Source: Nageia nagi (lineage: Eukaryota; Pinophyta). From it: a DNA stretch of 64,000 bases. A program made the position numbers and the translations under genes. The notes under the pieces were generated by a model. The model searched no databases, was not told the origin of the DNA, and saw only the letters and a list, made by a program, of their open reading frames with translations. The stretch lies in assembly GCA_050084985.1 (NCBI GenBank), contig JBITNC010000001.1, positions 32,178,001 to 32,242,000 of the forward strand. The letters are read 5' to 3'. Below, piece after piece: positions 44,849 to 57,049 of the stretch; the first letter of the stretch is position 1, and every line of letters begins with the position of its first letter.

Positions 44849-46109
44849 TATGTTAAAATAATTCTTGTGGAATAATGTTAATTACGTTGTATTTAGTTTT
44901 TACTAGTCCATCCAAATTTACATACATGTAAATACTATCAAAATCTTGATAAAGTAATTTTTCTTCCCAAAAAGATGGCTGCAGTTCTCAAATCTAATCT
45001 TTTATGTTTTGGTTAATCTAGAAGGTGTTAATACATGTGAAATAATGATTTAGATCTTTATATGTTTGAAGATGAGTTATCGATCTATTATGAGAGAATC
45101 AAATCTAATATTTTGTAAATATCTTATTAGTTACATATATTTTATAATTTGTTAGTAGTTTGATAGAATTTAGTTATAATATTCTCTTGAAAGAGAAGCT
45201 ACATATAAGACCTTCATTAAAGGAGAAAGGGATCATATATAGTAGATATTGCCCTTGTTGTATACTTGCACCATTGATTATGATATGCAATTTAAGCTTC
45301 TTGATATCTTCGCTATGATTTACATTGTATTTTTCTTAAATTGGTATGTAATATGTTTATTTGTACTTCAAGGATTATGAAAGTTTATCAATGGTTAATC
45401 TATATTTGTAAAGTGCTTTGTAGAACATAGTTACTTAGAATGTCATATTCTATTTGGTGGCTATACAATAAAATTATTTGATTAGCTTGGATTTTGCTTT
45501 AATGGATGCTTAAGTTGATCTAGTTACTTGTTTTACTTATTTGCAACCCACTACACTAGCATTTTAAGTTTATTTTAGTTTTGCAAGTTTATTTCCGCAA
45601 CTTACCTTTTGGTAAAACCATTTCAGTCTAGATAAGAGTCCACTTTCTTGATAGATTGAATTTTAGTTTTAAAGATCATTTATCAAAATTATGATTGTGG
45701 CTTAGATACATTGGGTGCATGTGTAAAATTACCTCATCTTAGTAAATAATATTATAATTCTTTTTGGCATACCAAATGGTATGATCTTTTGATGTATTTT
45801 AAATTATGAATGGTTATCAAATCATGATGGCAAATCCACTTAGTTGAAAAACCTTTTTTATCTCTAAAAATATTTTACTTAAAAAAGTATTTAAGTTTGG
45901 CTTCCTCAGTTTTTGTTGATTGCAAATGATTAAAAGATTAGAGGCTAAGAGAGAGAGAAAATTCCCTAGCATTTAAAAGTTAGAAAGATCTGTAGAAGGC
46001 CCACTCAAAAAATCCAAATCTACTTAAAATCTTGTTCATGTTGTAAACCCCATTGTATTGAATTTTATTCACATTTTATTTTGAAGACTATTGTCAATTT
46101 ACTTGTTCA
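44849..46109. other. Probable 5' LTR and leader of gypsy E (ends not resolved)
   Basis: Non-coding sequence just upstream of a gypsy gag start. tgttaatacatgtgaaa near 45027 is a possible LTR start. A ttccgcaacttaccttttgg block lies near 45595. No second copy is in the window. Confidence 0.35.
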
Positions 46110-47033
46110 AATGGCTCAACCATCTCCTTTGCCTCTTGTTTATGCATCTTGAAATGCTTATGGTGCTCTTGAATTTTAGAATCCTAATGAAATCCCAATA
46201 CAAGCTACTAAAGCTTTAGAAAATTAGGATGGCTATGGCAAAACTAGTTTTGAGAATTGCCAAGATATTATCGATATGGTCAAACAACACATTTTCATTT
46301 ATAAAGATGTTATGCTTAACTTGCTTGACATTTCCTTCCCTAAAAAGGTATTGGATTGGTATAGAACTCTACCAACCAATTCTATCTCTAGATGGGCTCA
46401 ACTAGCTAAACCACTCATTCTTGAATTCAATAAGGTTGGAGATCCTTATTCTTTGCTATCATAATTTAATTGAATCCAAAGGTATAGTCATGAAAATATA
46501 TCTGACTTTAACTTGAGATTTTCCAAATCTTGGGCTAGAGTGCCTATATTTGTAAGGCTACATCCTTCAATGGCTCTAATATTTTACCTTAGAGTATTCA
46601 ACCCAAATCTAGCCTTAAAAATCTAGATGATAAGAGTCCAACAATTTTTTGGACATACAAAAAGTATTCTAGAAGTGAAAACCTCTCTTATTTATAAAGA
46701 AAAGCTTCTTTCTAGGTCATTTACACTCATCTCATATGTAACCCCAACCCCTATGCAACCTTTAATACATATTTATCCTATACCTTATATAGTCCAAACA
46801 CCTCATTCATCTTAGTTGTAACTTCTAACATTGCAACCTCAACTTCCACTACCTACATTGTAACCTCGGCTTGCTTTACCTACACATTTTTTATAGTTAG
46901 CATTGCCTACATATGATTCAAGTAGTAATGTATAGTAAGAAAATGTAAATTAGATAAAGATTGCTAAAATAGAAGCTCTAGTAAGAACCTTAAAAAATCA
47001 AAAGATTGCTAATCAAAGGGTAAATTAGATATG
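46110..47033 (+). pseudogene. Gypsy E gag, 5' part, broken
   Basis: It starts at MAQPSPLPLVYAS. The gag core reads LDISFPKKVLDWYRTLPTNS, RWAQLAKPLILEFNKVGDP and ENISDFNLRFSKSWARVP (family: W...lp..sI..W..l...F...F). In-frame stops lie at 46151-46153 and near 46462. The C-terminal part reaches LVRTLKNQKIANQRVN and is cut by element D at 47033. Confidence 0.75.
47029..47033. repeat. Left target-site duplication of element D (atatg)
   Basis: atatg is repeated exactly at 52880-52884. The gag-protease sequence of E continues on both sides. Confidence 0.9.
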
Positions 47034-47883
47034 TGTTTAAAAATAAAAATTGAGCGTGCAAATAAATAAATAGGTAAATATCTACAAACTCAATATATCT
47101 ATATTTGAGCTATGGATAGCAATTTATTCTTAATAGCAATGAATAAGATAACCGATTCAAAAATGTAATTGTATCAAACAAGACTGTAATTTGTATACTT
47201 ACCTCACGGAGCGTACCTAACAATGAAATATGAAGATGTTTGCGATGTACTAATGATGAACTACCCCTCCAAAAATGTAGTAACCTATGAAGATGCAAAA
47301 AGAGGACTTGGTGGTCCATTTCAAAGATAATAGAGCACTGGTAGTGTTCTTGGTTGATAAAGGAGCACCAGTGGCCTTCATTTGATGGTTTTTGACCTCT
47401 CAATCAAGTCTAGAACTTCAATACGGATGTCTCAGATAGCAATGTGATATCAGAATAGATCGTAGCTATCAGGATAGCTCGCAAAAGGAAGTACACAAAC
47501 CATAGCCTTGTAGGCGGTACTAAGAGATACCTTAAGGGGTTGCCACTACAAGACCATACGCAGGATCGTGTGTATCCTTGATTGTGGACTTACTATTAGA
47601 TCCCTTATTTATATAGATAATAGATAATACAACCCGTGGGTCAGCCTGCATCTACATAAATAAGGCTAATTCACAACATTCAAGATAACCACACCAATAA
47701 ACAAGATAATTCATGCAATATTCAAGATAATCCATGCAATATTCAAGATAATCATTATAAAATTCACATTCAAGACAAACATTAATATTATCACATTAAG
47801 ACATTCAAGACATATATTTAGACCAAGCATGTTTTCATTAATTTATTGATTTAAAAACATAAATTCATTTTTATGTGTTAACA
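47034..47883 (-). repeat. 3' LTR of element D
   Basis: In element sense it starts TGTTAACACATAAAAATG and ends ...tttttaaaca. The U3 side holds several ttatcttgaatattgcat units (47690-47765), then a TATA box atctatataaataaggga at 47600-47617. Confidence 0.92.
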
Positions 47884-47897
47884 GATGCCCCACTTTG
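47884..47897 (-). promoter_or_regulatory. Polypurine tract of element D
   Basis: The minus strand reads aaagtggggcatc directly before the LTR, identical to that of element C. Confidence 0.85.
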
Positions 47898-48239
47898 GAT
47901 GTGAAATTGAAAGAAACATGAGGTGAATTGAGATTTTGCATTCAAAGTAAAAACACAATATCATAGCAAAAAATTTGATAAGCAATGATAAACACTAACC
48001 ATTCTAAATTCAAGCAAAATCATGATAAAGCTTGTTAGTACTAGATATGGGTTAGAGAAAACTTCCTTTGATATTACCTTGGGCATGCTTGCCCCTTGCA
48101 TCTTTCTTCTGATATATGAATGCCATAAAAGGTGATAGCCTGATATATCTGATAGTCTGATAACCTTGCTGCAACACTGATGACTCATGATAATAAACTT
48201 GACAACTCACATACACAAGATGATGACCTGATAGATGAC

Positions 48240-48820
48240 CTAACCACACATGACGACCTGATGACAACTCGATAAGACCACATCACAAGCTAAGACATGA
48301 TAACCATGGCAACACACATGACCACACATGACCATACACAAGGGAGAGCTAAGTTCCACATAACTGCAATGGAAGCTAAAACTTTGCACCAAGAGGTATG
48401 TTGCAGTTGCATAAGAACCGAACTCCACAAGATATATGGGAGCTAAAACTCCACCAAGAGGCATGATAAGTTGATAACACATGAAAACACATTGATGAGA
48501 GCTAAGTTCCATACAACTACAATGGAAGCTGAGACTTCACACCAAGAGGTATGCTGTAGCTGCATAAGAACTGAACTCCACAAAATAGATATATGGGAGC
48601 TGAAACTCCACCAAGAGACATGATAAGCTGATAACACATGACAACACACTAATGAGAGCTAAGTTCCATACAACTGCAATGGAAACTAAGACTTTGCACC
48701 AAGAGGTATGCGATAGCTGCATAAGAACCAAACTCTGCAAAATAGATACATGGGAGCTGAAACTCCATGCCAAGGGGCATGATATATGATATGTGGGAGC
48801 TGGAACTCTGCACCAAGAGC
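48240..48820 (-). repeat. Array of composite repeats of about 160 bp in element D
   Basis: The phrases gagagctaagttccatacaa, caccaagaggtatg, gcataagaac, gggagctgaaactccacc and gataacacatg recur in that order about three times between 48340 and 48790. The minus strand of the core, cctcttggtggagtttcagctc, is the repeat unit of the array in element C. A short acacatgaccacacatgacc run near 48310 matches the gtcatgtgtg array of C. Confidence 0.8.
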
Positions 48821-48829
48821 AATGATATA

Positions 48830-49515
48830 TGATAAAAGCTGATCTTTATGCCAAGAAGCCTGATATACATAAGATAATACTGATCACTATGCCAAGAGGC
48901 CTGATATATAAGATAAAACTAATCATTGTGTCAAGAGACCTAATATATATATGATAAAACTAATCACTATGCCAAGAGGCATGATATATAAGATAAAACT
49001 GATCACTGTGCCAAGAGGCCTAATATATATATGATAAAACTAATCACTATGCCAAGAGGCCTGATATATATATGATAAAACTAATCATTATATATGAGAT
49101 AAGACTGATCAATATACCAAGAGGCCTGATATATAAGATAAAACTAATCACTATGCCAAGAGGCCTAATATATAAGATAAAATTGATCACTGTGCCAAGA
49201 GGCCTGATATATATATGATAAAACTGATCACTGTGCCAAGAGGCCTAATATATAAGATAAAACTAATCACTGTGCCAAGAGGCCTGATATATATATGATA
49301 AAATTGATCACTATGCTAAGAGGCCTGATATATATATGATAAAACTGATCGCTGTATATGAGATAAGACTGATCAATAGACCAAGAGGCCTGATATATAA
49401 GATAAAACTAATCACTATGCCAAGAGGCATGATATATAAGATAAAATTGATCATTGTGCCAAGAGGCCTGATATATATATGATAAAACTGATCACTATGC
49501 CAAGAGGCCTGCAAA
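48830..49515 (-). repeat. Array of about 18 units of 38-42 bp in element D
   Basis: The plus strand repeats gataaaactaatcactatg, then ccaagaggcctgatatata. Two shortened units reading tatatgagataagactgatc occur at 49097 and 49361 (264 bases apart), showing a higher-order duplication of about seven units. Confidence 0.9.
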
Positions 49516-49771
49516 ATGATTTAAGAACTGATATCTACCCCTAGAGATACATAGAATAGTGACCTAAGAGCTGGAACTCCATATTAAGGGGGATCTAGTG
49601 ACTTTTTCAAAAATAGATCATGAAAGAGGACTGCAAGTAGTCTTCACTGATAGATATGGAGCGCTGGCACTCCTCTTTTAACATAAAAATGGATCCCCAT
49701 TTCCTCTACCATAATGTTGGTTAGTGTGTCTACCCTAATGTTAATTTCATTAGTGTTAGTATGATCATGGG

Positions 49772-52005
49772 TGCTCACCAAATGATATTTCTGAATGGCA
49801 ACTCACCCACACTAGTGCTAGCTTCATGTTGATTTTTACACCATGGTGCCCCAGTGATAGTAGGGCTTTTTGTTGTATTTTCCTGTGCATAAATTACTCC
49901 TATGTTATGTTTGGGCATGGGGTTTTTGTAGATTCCCAAGTTTTCATTATCTGCATGCATAGGAGCTTTCCCTTTTATGTTAGGTTTTTCAAATGAGATT
50001 GCCTTTCTATCTACCAGATCTTGGGTGATATCTCTGAATTTCTTACATTCACATGTTTTGTGGCCATGAACTCTATGGTATTGGCAAAATCCTCTTGTAG
50101 TTTTAGTGGCTTGTTGATTTACAGGTGGCAACTGAATTAGACCCTTCTTCACCAATGATTGCAACAACTCATTATGATCTTCTATGATTTTAGTGTATAC
50201 TCAGGGAGTCTGAGGTTTGCTTGATTTATGTTTGTGTTTTTCTTGTGTGATTATGTTGATTATTGAAGTTTCCCTTTCTTCTTTTCTAAGTTTCCACAAA
50301 CCAATTTTCATCATGTGTTGCTCTTTTCGAATCATGGAATTGATCATTTCAGAGAGGGGTTGGTCTAGATAGTTAAAGAATTCAAGCATAATCTCATCTC
50401 TAATGGATTTTATCAGCATGTGTTTTAGTTCTTTCTCATTCAAATTTATGAATTTTGCAATTTGTTTCCATTTGGCTACAAACTTGATAAATGGTTGATT
50501 TTCTTTTTATTTCATTTTTGAAAGATCTATAATGAGTGGTTTTCTCTTTATGTTATATTGATACTGATCTATGAATTCACATTTTAATTGCTCATAACTC
50601 TTGATGCTTTGATTTTCAAGTCCATAGAACCAGTCGGATGCTTCTCTCCCTAAGCTAAGTTGAAAAAGTCTAGCTAACATATCAGAATCATGTTGATGCC
50701 TATGAGCTGCTTCTTCAAAGATTACAATATGCATTCTCGGATCGCTCATACCATTATATTTGTCAAAATCTATGTCTTTCCCTTCCTAGATTTTACTTCT
50801 TATTCTCGAACAAAGGGGGTGACTTTATTCTAGTTGTTCATTCTCTTTTGCTTCATTTAAATGTATTAGCTTTTTCAATTATTCAGCCATGTTTGTTAAT
50901 TGAGCTCTCATTTTATCTGATTTTTCTTTTTCAATTGATGAGTTTAGATTATCTTCAGGTTGCTTATTTATGAAATCAAGATTTTCAAGTTCTTCTTCAC
51001 TTTCATAATCAAGTATTCCAGGAGTAAATCGTCCTATTTGTTCTCTCCATTCATGAATCAGTTAAATTTCTAGTTTTCCCATGATGACCTATCTTACACT
51101 TAATTGAGCTTTCTGGTAAGATTTTGTATTTGCTATTTTCTTTACCTTTATTTCTTTGATTTTCTTTTCTTTATCTAACTAGAAAGGGTAAGCATTAAGA
51201 AGTTTTTGTGCAACAGGGTCTATTTCAAGTTCTATTTCTGAATCACTATCAGACTCATCATCAAACTCAATTATTTCATCATCTTCTTCTTCTAAAGTTA
51301 TTGGTTTATGATATGTGAATGCCAAAGATGATGAAGAGGGTTCACAAACATTTTGTTTAACTATCTCAGGGGCAAAAGAGTTTTGATCATGATGGATCAT
51401 ACAAAAGTTGATATGACTTTCCATGCTAGAAATGGGCCGCAGGCGGTCCATTTCCACGGGGTTTTTAAATCATGGGTGGTCCTATTATAATTGATTATGA
51501 TGCTTGAAAAAAAGATAGGTTCATCAAGAAATGTTCTAAAGGAAAATTTGAGACCATTCATGGTTAAAAATTCATAGATTTTATGCACTAAATAAGCTAT
51601 GGTAGGATCTTCAGAGAACTTGTAGAATACCCCAGAATGCTCTATGAATTTTTGTATCAACCTTAGTTTATTTTCAGTGAGGTTTGAATTGTTAGATTTT
51701 ACCCAACGATAAAGGACCAACTATGATTTGTTTTCCAAAGGTGGAACTAGATTTTCTAAGATTCCTCCTTCAAGGGTTTCATTATCCAAGCTATCATTAT
51801 CTTCGAAATCACCATGATAGGATTTCTCATCCAGAAGTTTATCTTTGATAATCCAAGGAGCACTCTCTTTATTTATTCTAGCACTTTTCCTAGTTGGCTC
51901 TGTTCCTTTCCATGTTTTTCTTTTTCTCTTAGGTGATGATTGAACTAATGAAGAATAATCTAAAAATTCATCTATATCTTTATTCATTTTTAATTTAGCA
52001 AGCAT
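49772..52005 (-). pseudogene. Element D gag, broken
   Basis: Starts MLAKLKMNKDIDEF right after the primer-binding site. The N-terminal part has a basic KRKRKTWKGTEPTRKSARIN. There is a stop at 51721, a frameshift near 51440, and an acidic EEEDDEIIEFDDESDSDSE run. The core has FDKYNGMSDPRMHIVIFEEA, LFQLSLGREASDWFYGLENQ and FIKFVAKWKQIAKF. CQYHRVHGHKTCEC is the C-x2-H-x4-H-x4-C element of Tat-type gag. More stops lie at 51179, 50507 and 50201. The last frame ends GELPFRNIIW with no protease after it. Confidence 0.85.
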
Positions 52006-52027
52006 GTTTCACATCGGGTTCACCAAA
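52006..52027 (-). promoter_or_regulatory. Primer-binding site of element D
   Basis: The minus strand reads tttggtgaacccgatgtgaa directly after the 5' LTR. It is the best preserved of the four related sites. The priming tRNA was not identified from memory. Confidence 0.75.
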
Positions 52028-52879
52028 TGTTTACAAATAAAAATTGAGTGTGCAAATAAATAAATAGGTAAATATCTACAAACTCAATATATCTGTATTT
52101 GAGCTACAGATAGCAATTTATTCTTAATAGCAATGAATAAGATAACTGATTCAGAAATGTAATTATACTGAACAAGACTATAATTTGTATACTTACCTCA
52201 CATAGCATACCTGACAACGAAAGATGAAGATGTTGGCAATGTACTGATGATGAACTACCCCTCCAAAAATGTAGTAACCTGTGAAGATGCAAAAAGAGGA
52301 CCGTATGCGGTCCATTTTAGAGATAATAGAGCACCAGTGGTGTTCTTGGTTGATAAAGGAGTGCCAACAGCCTTCGTTTGATGGTTTTTGACCTCTCAAT
52401 CAAGTCTAGAACTTCAATACGGATGTCTTAGATAGCAGTGTGATATCAGAATAGATCATAGCTATCAGGATAGCTCACAAAAGGAAGTACACAAACCACA
52501 ACCTTGTAGGCAGTACCAAGAGATACCTTAAGGGGTTGCCACTACAAGACCATACATAGGATCATGTGTATCCTTGATTGTGGACTTACTATTAGATCCC
52601 TTATTTATATAGATAATAGATAATACAACCCGTGGGTCGGCTTGCATCTACATAAACAAGGCTAATTCACAACATTCAAGATAACCACATCAATAAACAA
52701 GATAATTCATGCAATATTCAAGATAATCCATGTAATATTCAAGATAATCATTATAAAATTCACATTCAAGAAAAACATTAATATTATCACATTAAGACAT
52801 TCAAGACATATATTTAGACCAAGCATGTTTTCATTAATTTATTGATTTAAAAACATAAATTCATTTTTATGTGTTAACA
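52028..52879 (-). repeat. 5' LTR of element D
   Basis: Closely similar to 47034-47883 (852 against 850 bases, many single-base differences). The right end ttaaca is followed by atatg. Confidence 0.92.
52598..52616 (-). promoter_or_regulatory. LTR TATA box of element D
   Basis: The minus strand reads atctatataaataaggga, followed by gatctaatagtaagtccaca, a block conserved in the LTRs of element C. It would be the LTR promoter. Confidence 0.6.
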
Positions 52880-52884
52880 ATATG

Positions 52885-53691
52885 TGACTATTATGACCAA
52901 AGAGATGATGGAGGTCAATAGAGGAGGTACCCATATCCTACAAAATATTAACAATAATAAAATCCAACAAGGATAGAAAAGGTATAAAATTCATATCTAA
53001 TTTTTCAACATCAAACTAAGTTGGCAGCAATTAATGGAGTAAGTTCAGACTATTATGCTGAAGAAAGAGCATCTTAGGAGAACCTTATAATTTTATTAGA
53101 ACCTACAAATAGAGCTATTGAAATAAGGTCTATAGTAAGATAATTTCATCCTTGAAAGTATATTCAAACTTGTCTAGATAATCATGTTTAATCCCCATCT
53201 ACATATACTGCTAAGCTATAAAAAAAGACCCATAGGTGAATATGTGGCTACTAATAAAATAACATTGTAAAAATAAGTCTTAGGAAAATAAGCTACTCAA
53301 CCTTCTACTTCTATGAAAGATCAAGAAAGAGAGAGAGTAGCCAAAATATTTAGATTCCCATCCTTGACCAAGGCCCATAGAGAAGAAGCTACTCAATCCT
53401 ATAAGAAAAAATATCCAGAAGATAATTGTTCTTACATAGTTTCATATAATATAGTGGATGAATTAAAGATATTTTCATCAAGATTATCACTTTTTGATGC
53501 ATTGCCTATTATCAAATAAATTGACTTGCTTAAGGTGGCATTATTAGTCCTAAATGAAGGAGATAAAGGCTTGATTTGTAGTCTAGATGTAGCTACCAAA
53601 TTACCAAGTATGGAAAAGTATAAACCACCTCATTTTTATATCACCCTTGAATTAGGCCATATTGTTCATAATTATATGATAGATTTAGGAG
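52885..53691 (+). pseudogene. Gypsy E gag end and protease start, broken
   Basis: This continues gag E beyond element D. KTKLAAINGVSSDYYAEE-like sequence and MKDQERERVAKIF lead to VDELKIFSSRLSLFDALPII and PPHFYITLELGHIVHNYMID, the aspartic protease entry (family: PFYISL.I.g..vHNcMIDSG). The catalytic triad reads DLG instead of DSG. The coding sequence stops at 53691, where the LTR of gypsy F begins. Confidence 0.75.
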
Positions 53692-55718
53692 TGTAGACAC
53701 CTAAAAATTATTTATTTTCCTAGCTTAGGTAATTCATGATGATTTGATCCATCTTGTAGCCTATCATGATTCTATCAACCCTTCATTCTAGTTTGATTGC
53801 ATTCGCATGGTTGATTTTGGTAACTTAGCATCTTGTTACCACCTTATCAAATATAGCCCTAACCAACCTCCTAGTTAGGGGATTGGTTGGTCAGTTAGAA
53901 TAAACCCTAATTGCCTCAATGAATAGTCACTATCATATAAAATTCATTTCAAAATCATTTCTCCTTACGCTAATCAATCATTACCCAATGAATATTCATG
54001 AATTCTTGCATGTCTAACTTTCTCTTAACTATGTCCTCAAACTTTGTAGCCTACTACATTCCATTTTGTGCTCCACCTATCATGTCTAAGGAAAATAAAT
54101 AACCATTATCTTCATCTTGTAAAGGAAATTTTGGGTAAACTCTTGTGCTTTGGTGTTTTGTAAAGACTAATATTATTTCAAAGGTTTTTGCAAGTTCCAA
54201 AGGTCACTCAAGAGCATTTTACTATATCTTTTTTAGTTATTATACTAAACCACTTTTGCATGGTTGCATTTATGTATTTCTAGGCTAGTCTCTTATAAAT
54301 TAGGCTAGGATAGATTAGTTTATTTTAATCTCTAGTTAACTTATTTTGGGTTTTATTCTAGTTTACATTATAGGCATTGATCTATTTTTGAATGCATTAT
54401 TGACTCAAGGCTTGGAAGTTTACAAGAAAATTAGCCAAATCTTGCTTGGTTATAGGGTCTTAAGGACCTAGAACTTAGAAACCTCCTTTTTTCTTTTTTT
54501 GTAGGTCATTTGATGTCTCAGATATTTTATAAAAAGGAAAAACCTCTAAATCATATCCCTATTTTATTTTATCACCATTATCTAATCATATTTCAAGCAA
54601 TATTTTAGATATTATAGCATAGGAATTCCCAATAGAGAGGCCATAAGTGTGGGTCTTCTTGTTTCCCTTTTATGAAACATATAAATTAGCGATCATGATT
54701 CGAATTTTCTTTGGTCCAGGACTTACAATCATAGAGGAAATTTTTATCCTTTTCTCCTTATTTTTAGTTATTATCTTTGACCCTTTCTTTTTACATTTTT
54801 GGGTACTTTTACATACTAACTTTGTATGAATTGTTTAGGGAACATTCCTGACAAGTTTAAGATAAAACCCTAAACATTGAGAGTAACGAAAATTAGCAAA
54901 AAGGTAGTTGGTTTCTTGCAAAACAATTCATAGAGTCTAGTTGTTCCTTAGTAGATTGGTTAGGGTTGTGAGCATAAAAATTATCATTCATTTCTCACTG
55001 TACTAGCCCCTCTTTGTCAACCAGTTTGGTCTATATCGGTTAGGGTTCTCTTAGGGTTTTATCTAGTTTATTTTATTTTTTAGCACATGTCATAACTTCT
55101 CATCCCTATAACTAGTTGGTAGCAATCCACTATTAGCATCTAAATTTCTAGGTTGTACACTTATTATTTCATTTAACACTTTTAATCTTAGATTTTAAAA
55201 ATCTTTGGGTACCATTGTGATCAATTTCTTGATTGTTTGATCGATCCATCGGTTGGTACTTCTAGCCACTCTACATCATACTAGCTAGGATTAGAGTTTG
55301 TATTAAAGGTATTGTAGCTAACTAGAGCTTGGAATGGGAGCCCCCTAGGTTTATATCCCACTTTTATCTTACTTTAGACTAGGACTTATGTGCTATGTGC
55401 ATCATAGGGCTATTAATTTGTTTACTTTTGCTTTATTTGGCTAGAAAAAAAATAAATCAAAAAGAAAATTTTATTTTATTTTCTTGCTTTAGTGAAATTG
55501 AAGTCATCCTTGGGAGGGAGTGTTTCCTTTTTAAATAGTTTTGTTCTTTATTTTGAAAAAGAAAAGGAAAATATTGAATGGATTAGTTACATTTTGCATG
55601 CATTTAGTTACATCTTATATTTTCTTTATCATACTTGCATTTTATTTTAGACAAGCCTAGGGTTGAGCCAGGACATGTGGATTTTACCACAACAAACCAG
55701 TCCTAATATAAAGGTGAT
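53692..55718 (+). repeat. 5' LTR of gypsy F, first 2027 bases
   Basis: Starts TGTAGACACCTAAAAATTATTT inside the protease codons of gypsy E. The stretch is non-coding and C/T-rich with gttaggg and cctagg words. It is cut by element C at 55718 and, by inference, ends at 61560 (gatca), five bases after the insertion, where a primer-binding-like sequence follows. The full LTR would be about 2.03 kb. Confidence 0.6.
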
Positions 55719-56510
55719 TGTTATTGCATAAAATTTATTTATGCATTTAAATAAATACATTTTCTTGCACCACTATACATCTAGAATATTTAATTTAATG
55801 ATATCAATATTTATCTTGAATATAATCATAATATCAATAATTATCTTGAATATCATTATGTATTGTGGACTAACCCTATTTATGTAGGTACACATCGACC
55901 TAAGGAGTAGGTCATATTATTATCTATATAAATAGGGATCTAATAGTAAGTCCACATCAAGGAGATACATTATCCCATATCTGGTCTTGGTGGTGGCAAT
56001 CCTTTAGATGTCTTTTGACATCGCCATTCAAGGCTATGGTTTGTGTACTTCCTTATGCGAGCTATTTTGATATTGATGATTTATTTGGATATCATATCCC
56101 TAATAAAAACATCTATATACAATTTATTGACTTGATTTGAAAGCAAAGAGCACTCTAATGAAGGTCACCAGTGCTCCTTATTCATGCTAAATACACCATC
56201 GATGCTCCTCCTATACCACATATAGACCACCCATAATCCTCTTTTTATGGCATTTTAGGTTATAGCTTCTGGATTAGAATTTCTCTATCATCCACATATC
56301 AAACATATCATTATTTTTCAATGTCAAGTATGCTTCATAAGGTAAGTATACATATCATAGTTCTTGATTGGTATTGTTATACTAATTCTAGAGTGGTTAT
56401 CTTCTTCATCTATTTATCTGTATGGTATAAATTACTATCCGTAGCTCGAAATAGGTATTTTGGGTATTGTAATTATTTATTAGTTTGCATTCTCAAAATA
56501 TTTGTAAACA
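55719..56510 (+). repeat. 5' LTR of element C
   Basis: Starts TGTTATTGCATAAAATTTATT and ends tttgtaaaca. It aligns end to end with 60759-61550 and, more distantly, with the LTRs of D. Confidence 0.92.
55921..55937 (+). promoter_or_regulatory. LTR TATA box of element C
   Basis: tatctatataaataggga is followed by tctaatagtaagtccaca, conserved in the LTRs of D and in the 3' LTR at 60961. Confidence 0.6.
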
Positions 56511-56530
56511 TTTGGTGAACCTAATGTGAA
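56511..56530 (+). promoter_or_regulatory. Primer-binding site of element C
   Basis: tttggtgaacctaatgtgaa follows the LTR and differs by two bases from that of D. Confidence 0.75.
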
Positions 56531-56539
56531 TCTTAACTT

Positions 56540-56700
56540 GTAAAAATATGAACAATTTATTAGATCTTTTATCATTAAATCAATCAAAGCTTGAACCCAT
56601 TAAAAGAAAAAGAAAATCATGGAAAGGTATAACATCAATTAGAAAAAGTGCTAGGTTAAAAATTGGTTATTAAAAACTGATAGTAGGATAGATGAATTGA
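56540..56700 (+). pseudogene. Remnant of gag start, element C
   Basis: MNNLLDLLSLNQSKLEPI and KRKRKSWKGITSIRKSARL match the start of gag D (KRKRKTWKGTEPTRKSARI). The rest of gag is missing, and the sequence leads straight to the end of the antisense gene. Confidence 0.7.
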
Positions 56701-57049
56701 TCAATGTGATGATAGAAAAAATGGGGATCATTTTGAAATCATATCAAGAGCATTGGCACTCCATTTTTGTCAAGAATGGACATCTCATGATCCTCTTTTA
56801 TAGCCAAATTTTATCAAATTAAAAATTTAATGATTTCCCCTTAGCATGAAGTTTCAACTCTTAGATCATTATATCTTTTCAGGCCTCTTGGTGTAGAGTT
56901 TTAGCTCTCATATTATCATAAAATACATGTCACAAATAATAATGCAAATAAACAAAAGTCATCTTTTATATATCATAAAAATATTAATAATTTTATAAAA
57001 TATTAGCATGGTTAAGTAATAATCATGTACTTAAAATCTATAATGTCCT

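Larger units (their letters stand above)
47034..52879 (-). mobile_element. Element D: pol-less gypsy-type LTR element with gag and tandem arrays, minus strand
   Basis: LTRs of 850 and 852 bases in direct orientation are flanked by a perfect atatg duplication. In element sense the order is 5' LTR, primer-binding site, gag, tandem arrays, polypurine tract, 3' LTR. There is no pol and no antisense PMD gene. LTR, leader and arrays are homologous to element C, which lies 2.8 kb away in the opposite orientation. Confidence 0.92.

Noticed and set aside
47961-49514. Several overlapping 60-90 codon minus-strand frames
   Set aside because: They are frames of the 40-bp and 160-bp tandem arrays, with no protein family and no start context.
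48240-49515. Regular repeats that could suggest a CRISPR array
   Set aside because: Units are contiguous or nearly so, with no unique spacers, and lie inside an LTR element of a plant genome.
54647-54829. Hydrophobic 60-codon frame resembling a membrane peptide
   Set aside because: It is inside the inferred LTR of gypsy F, T-rich by composition, with no family resemblance.
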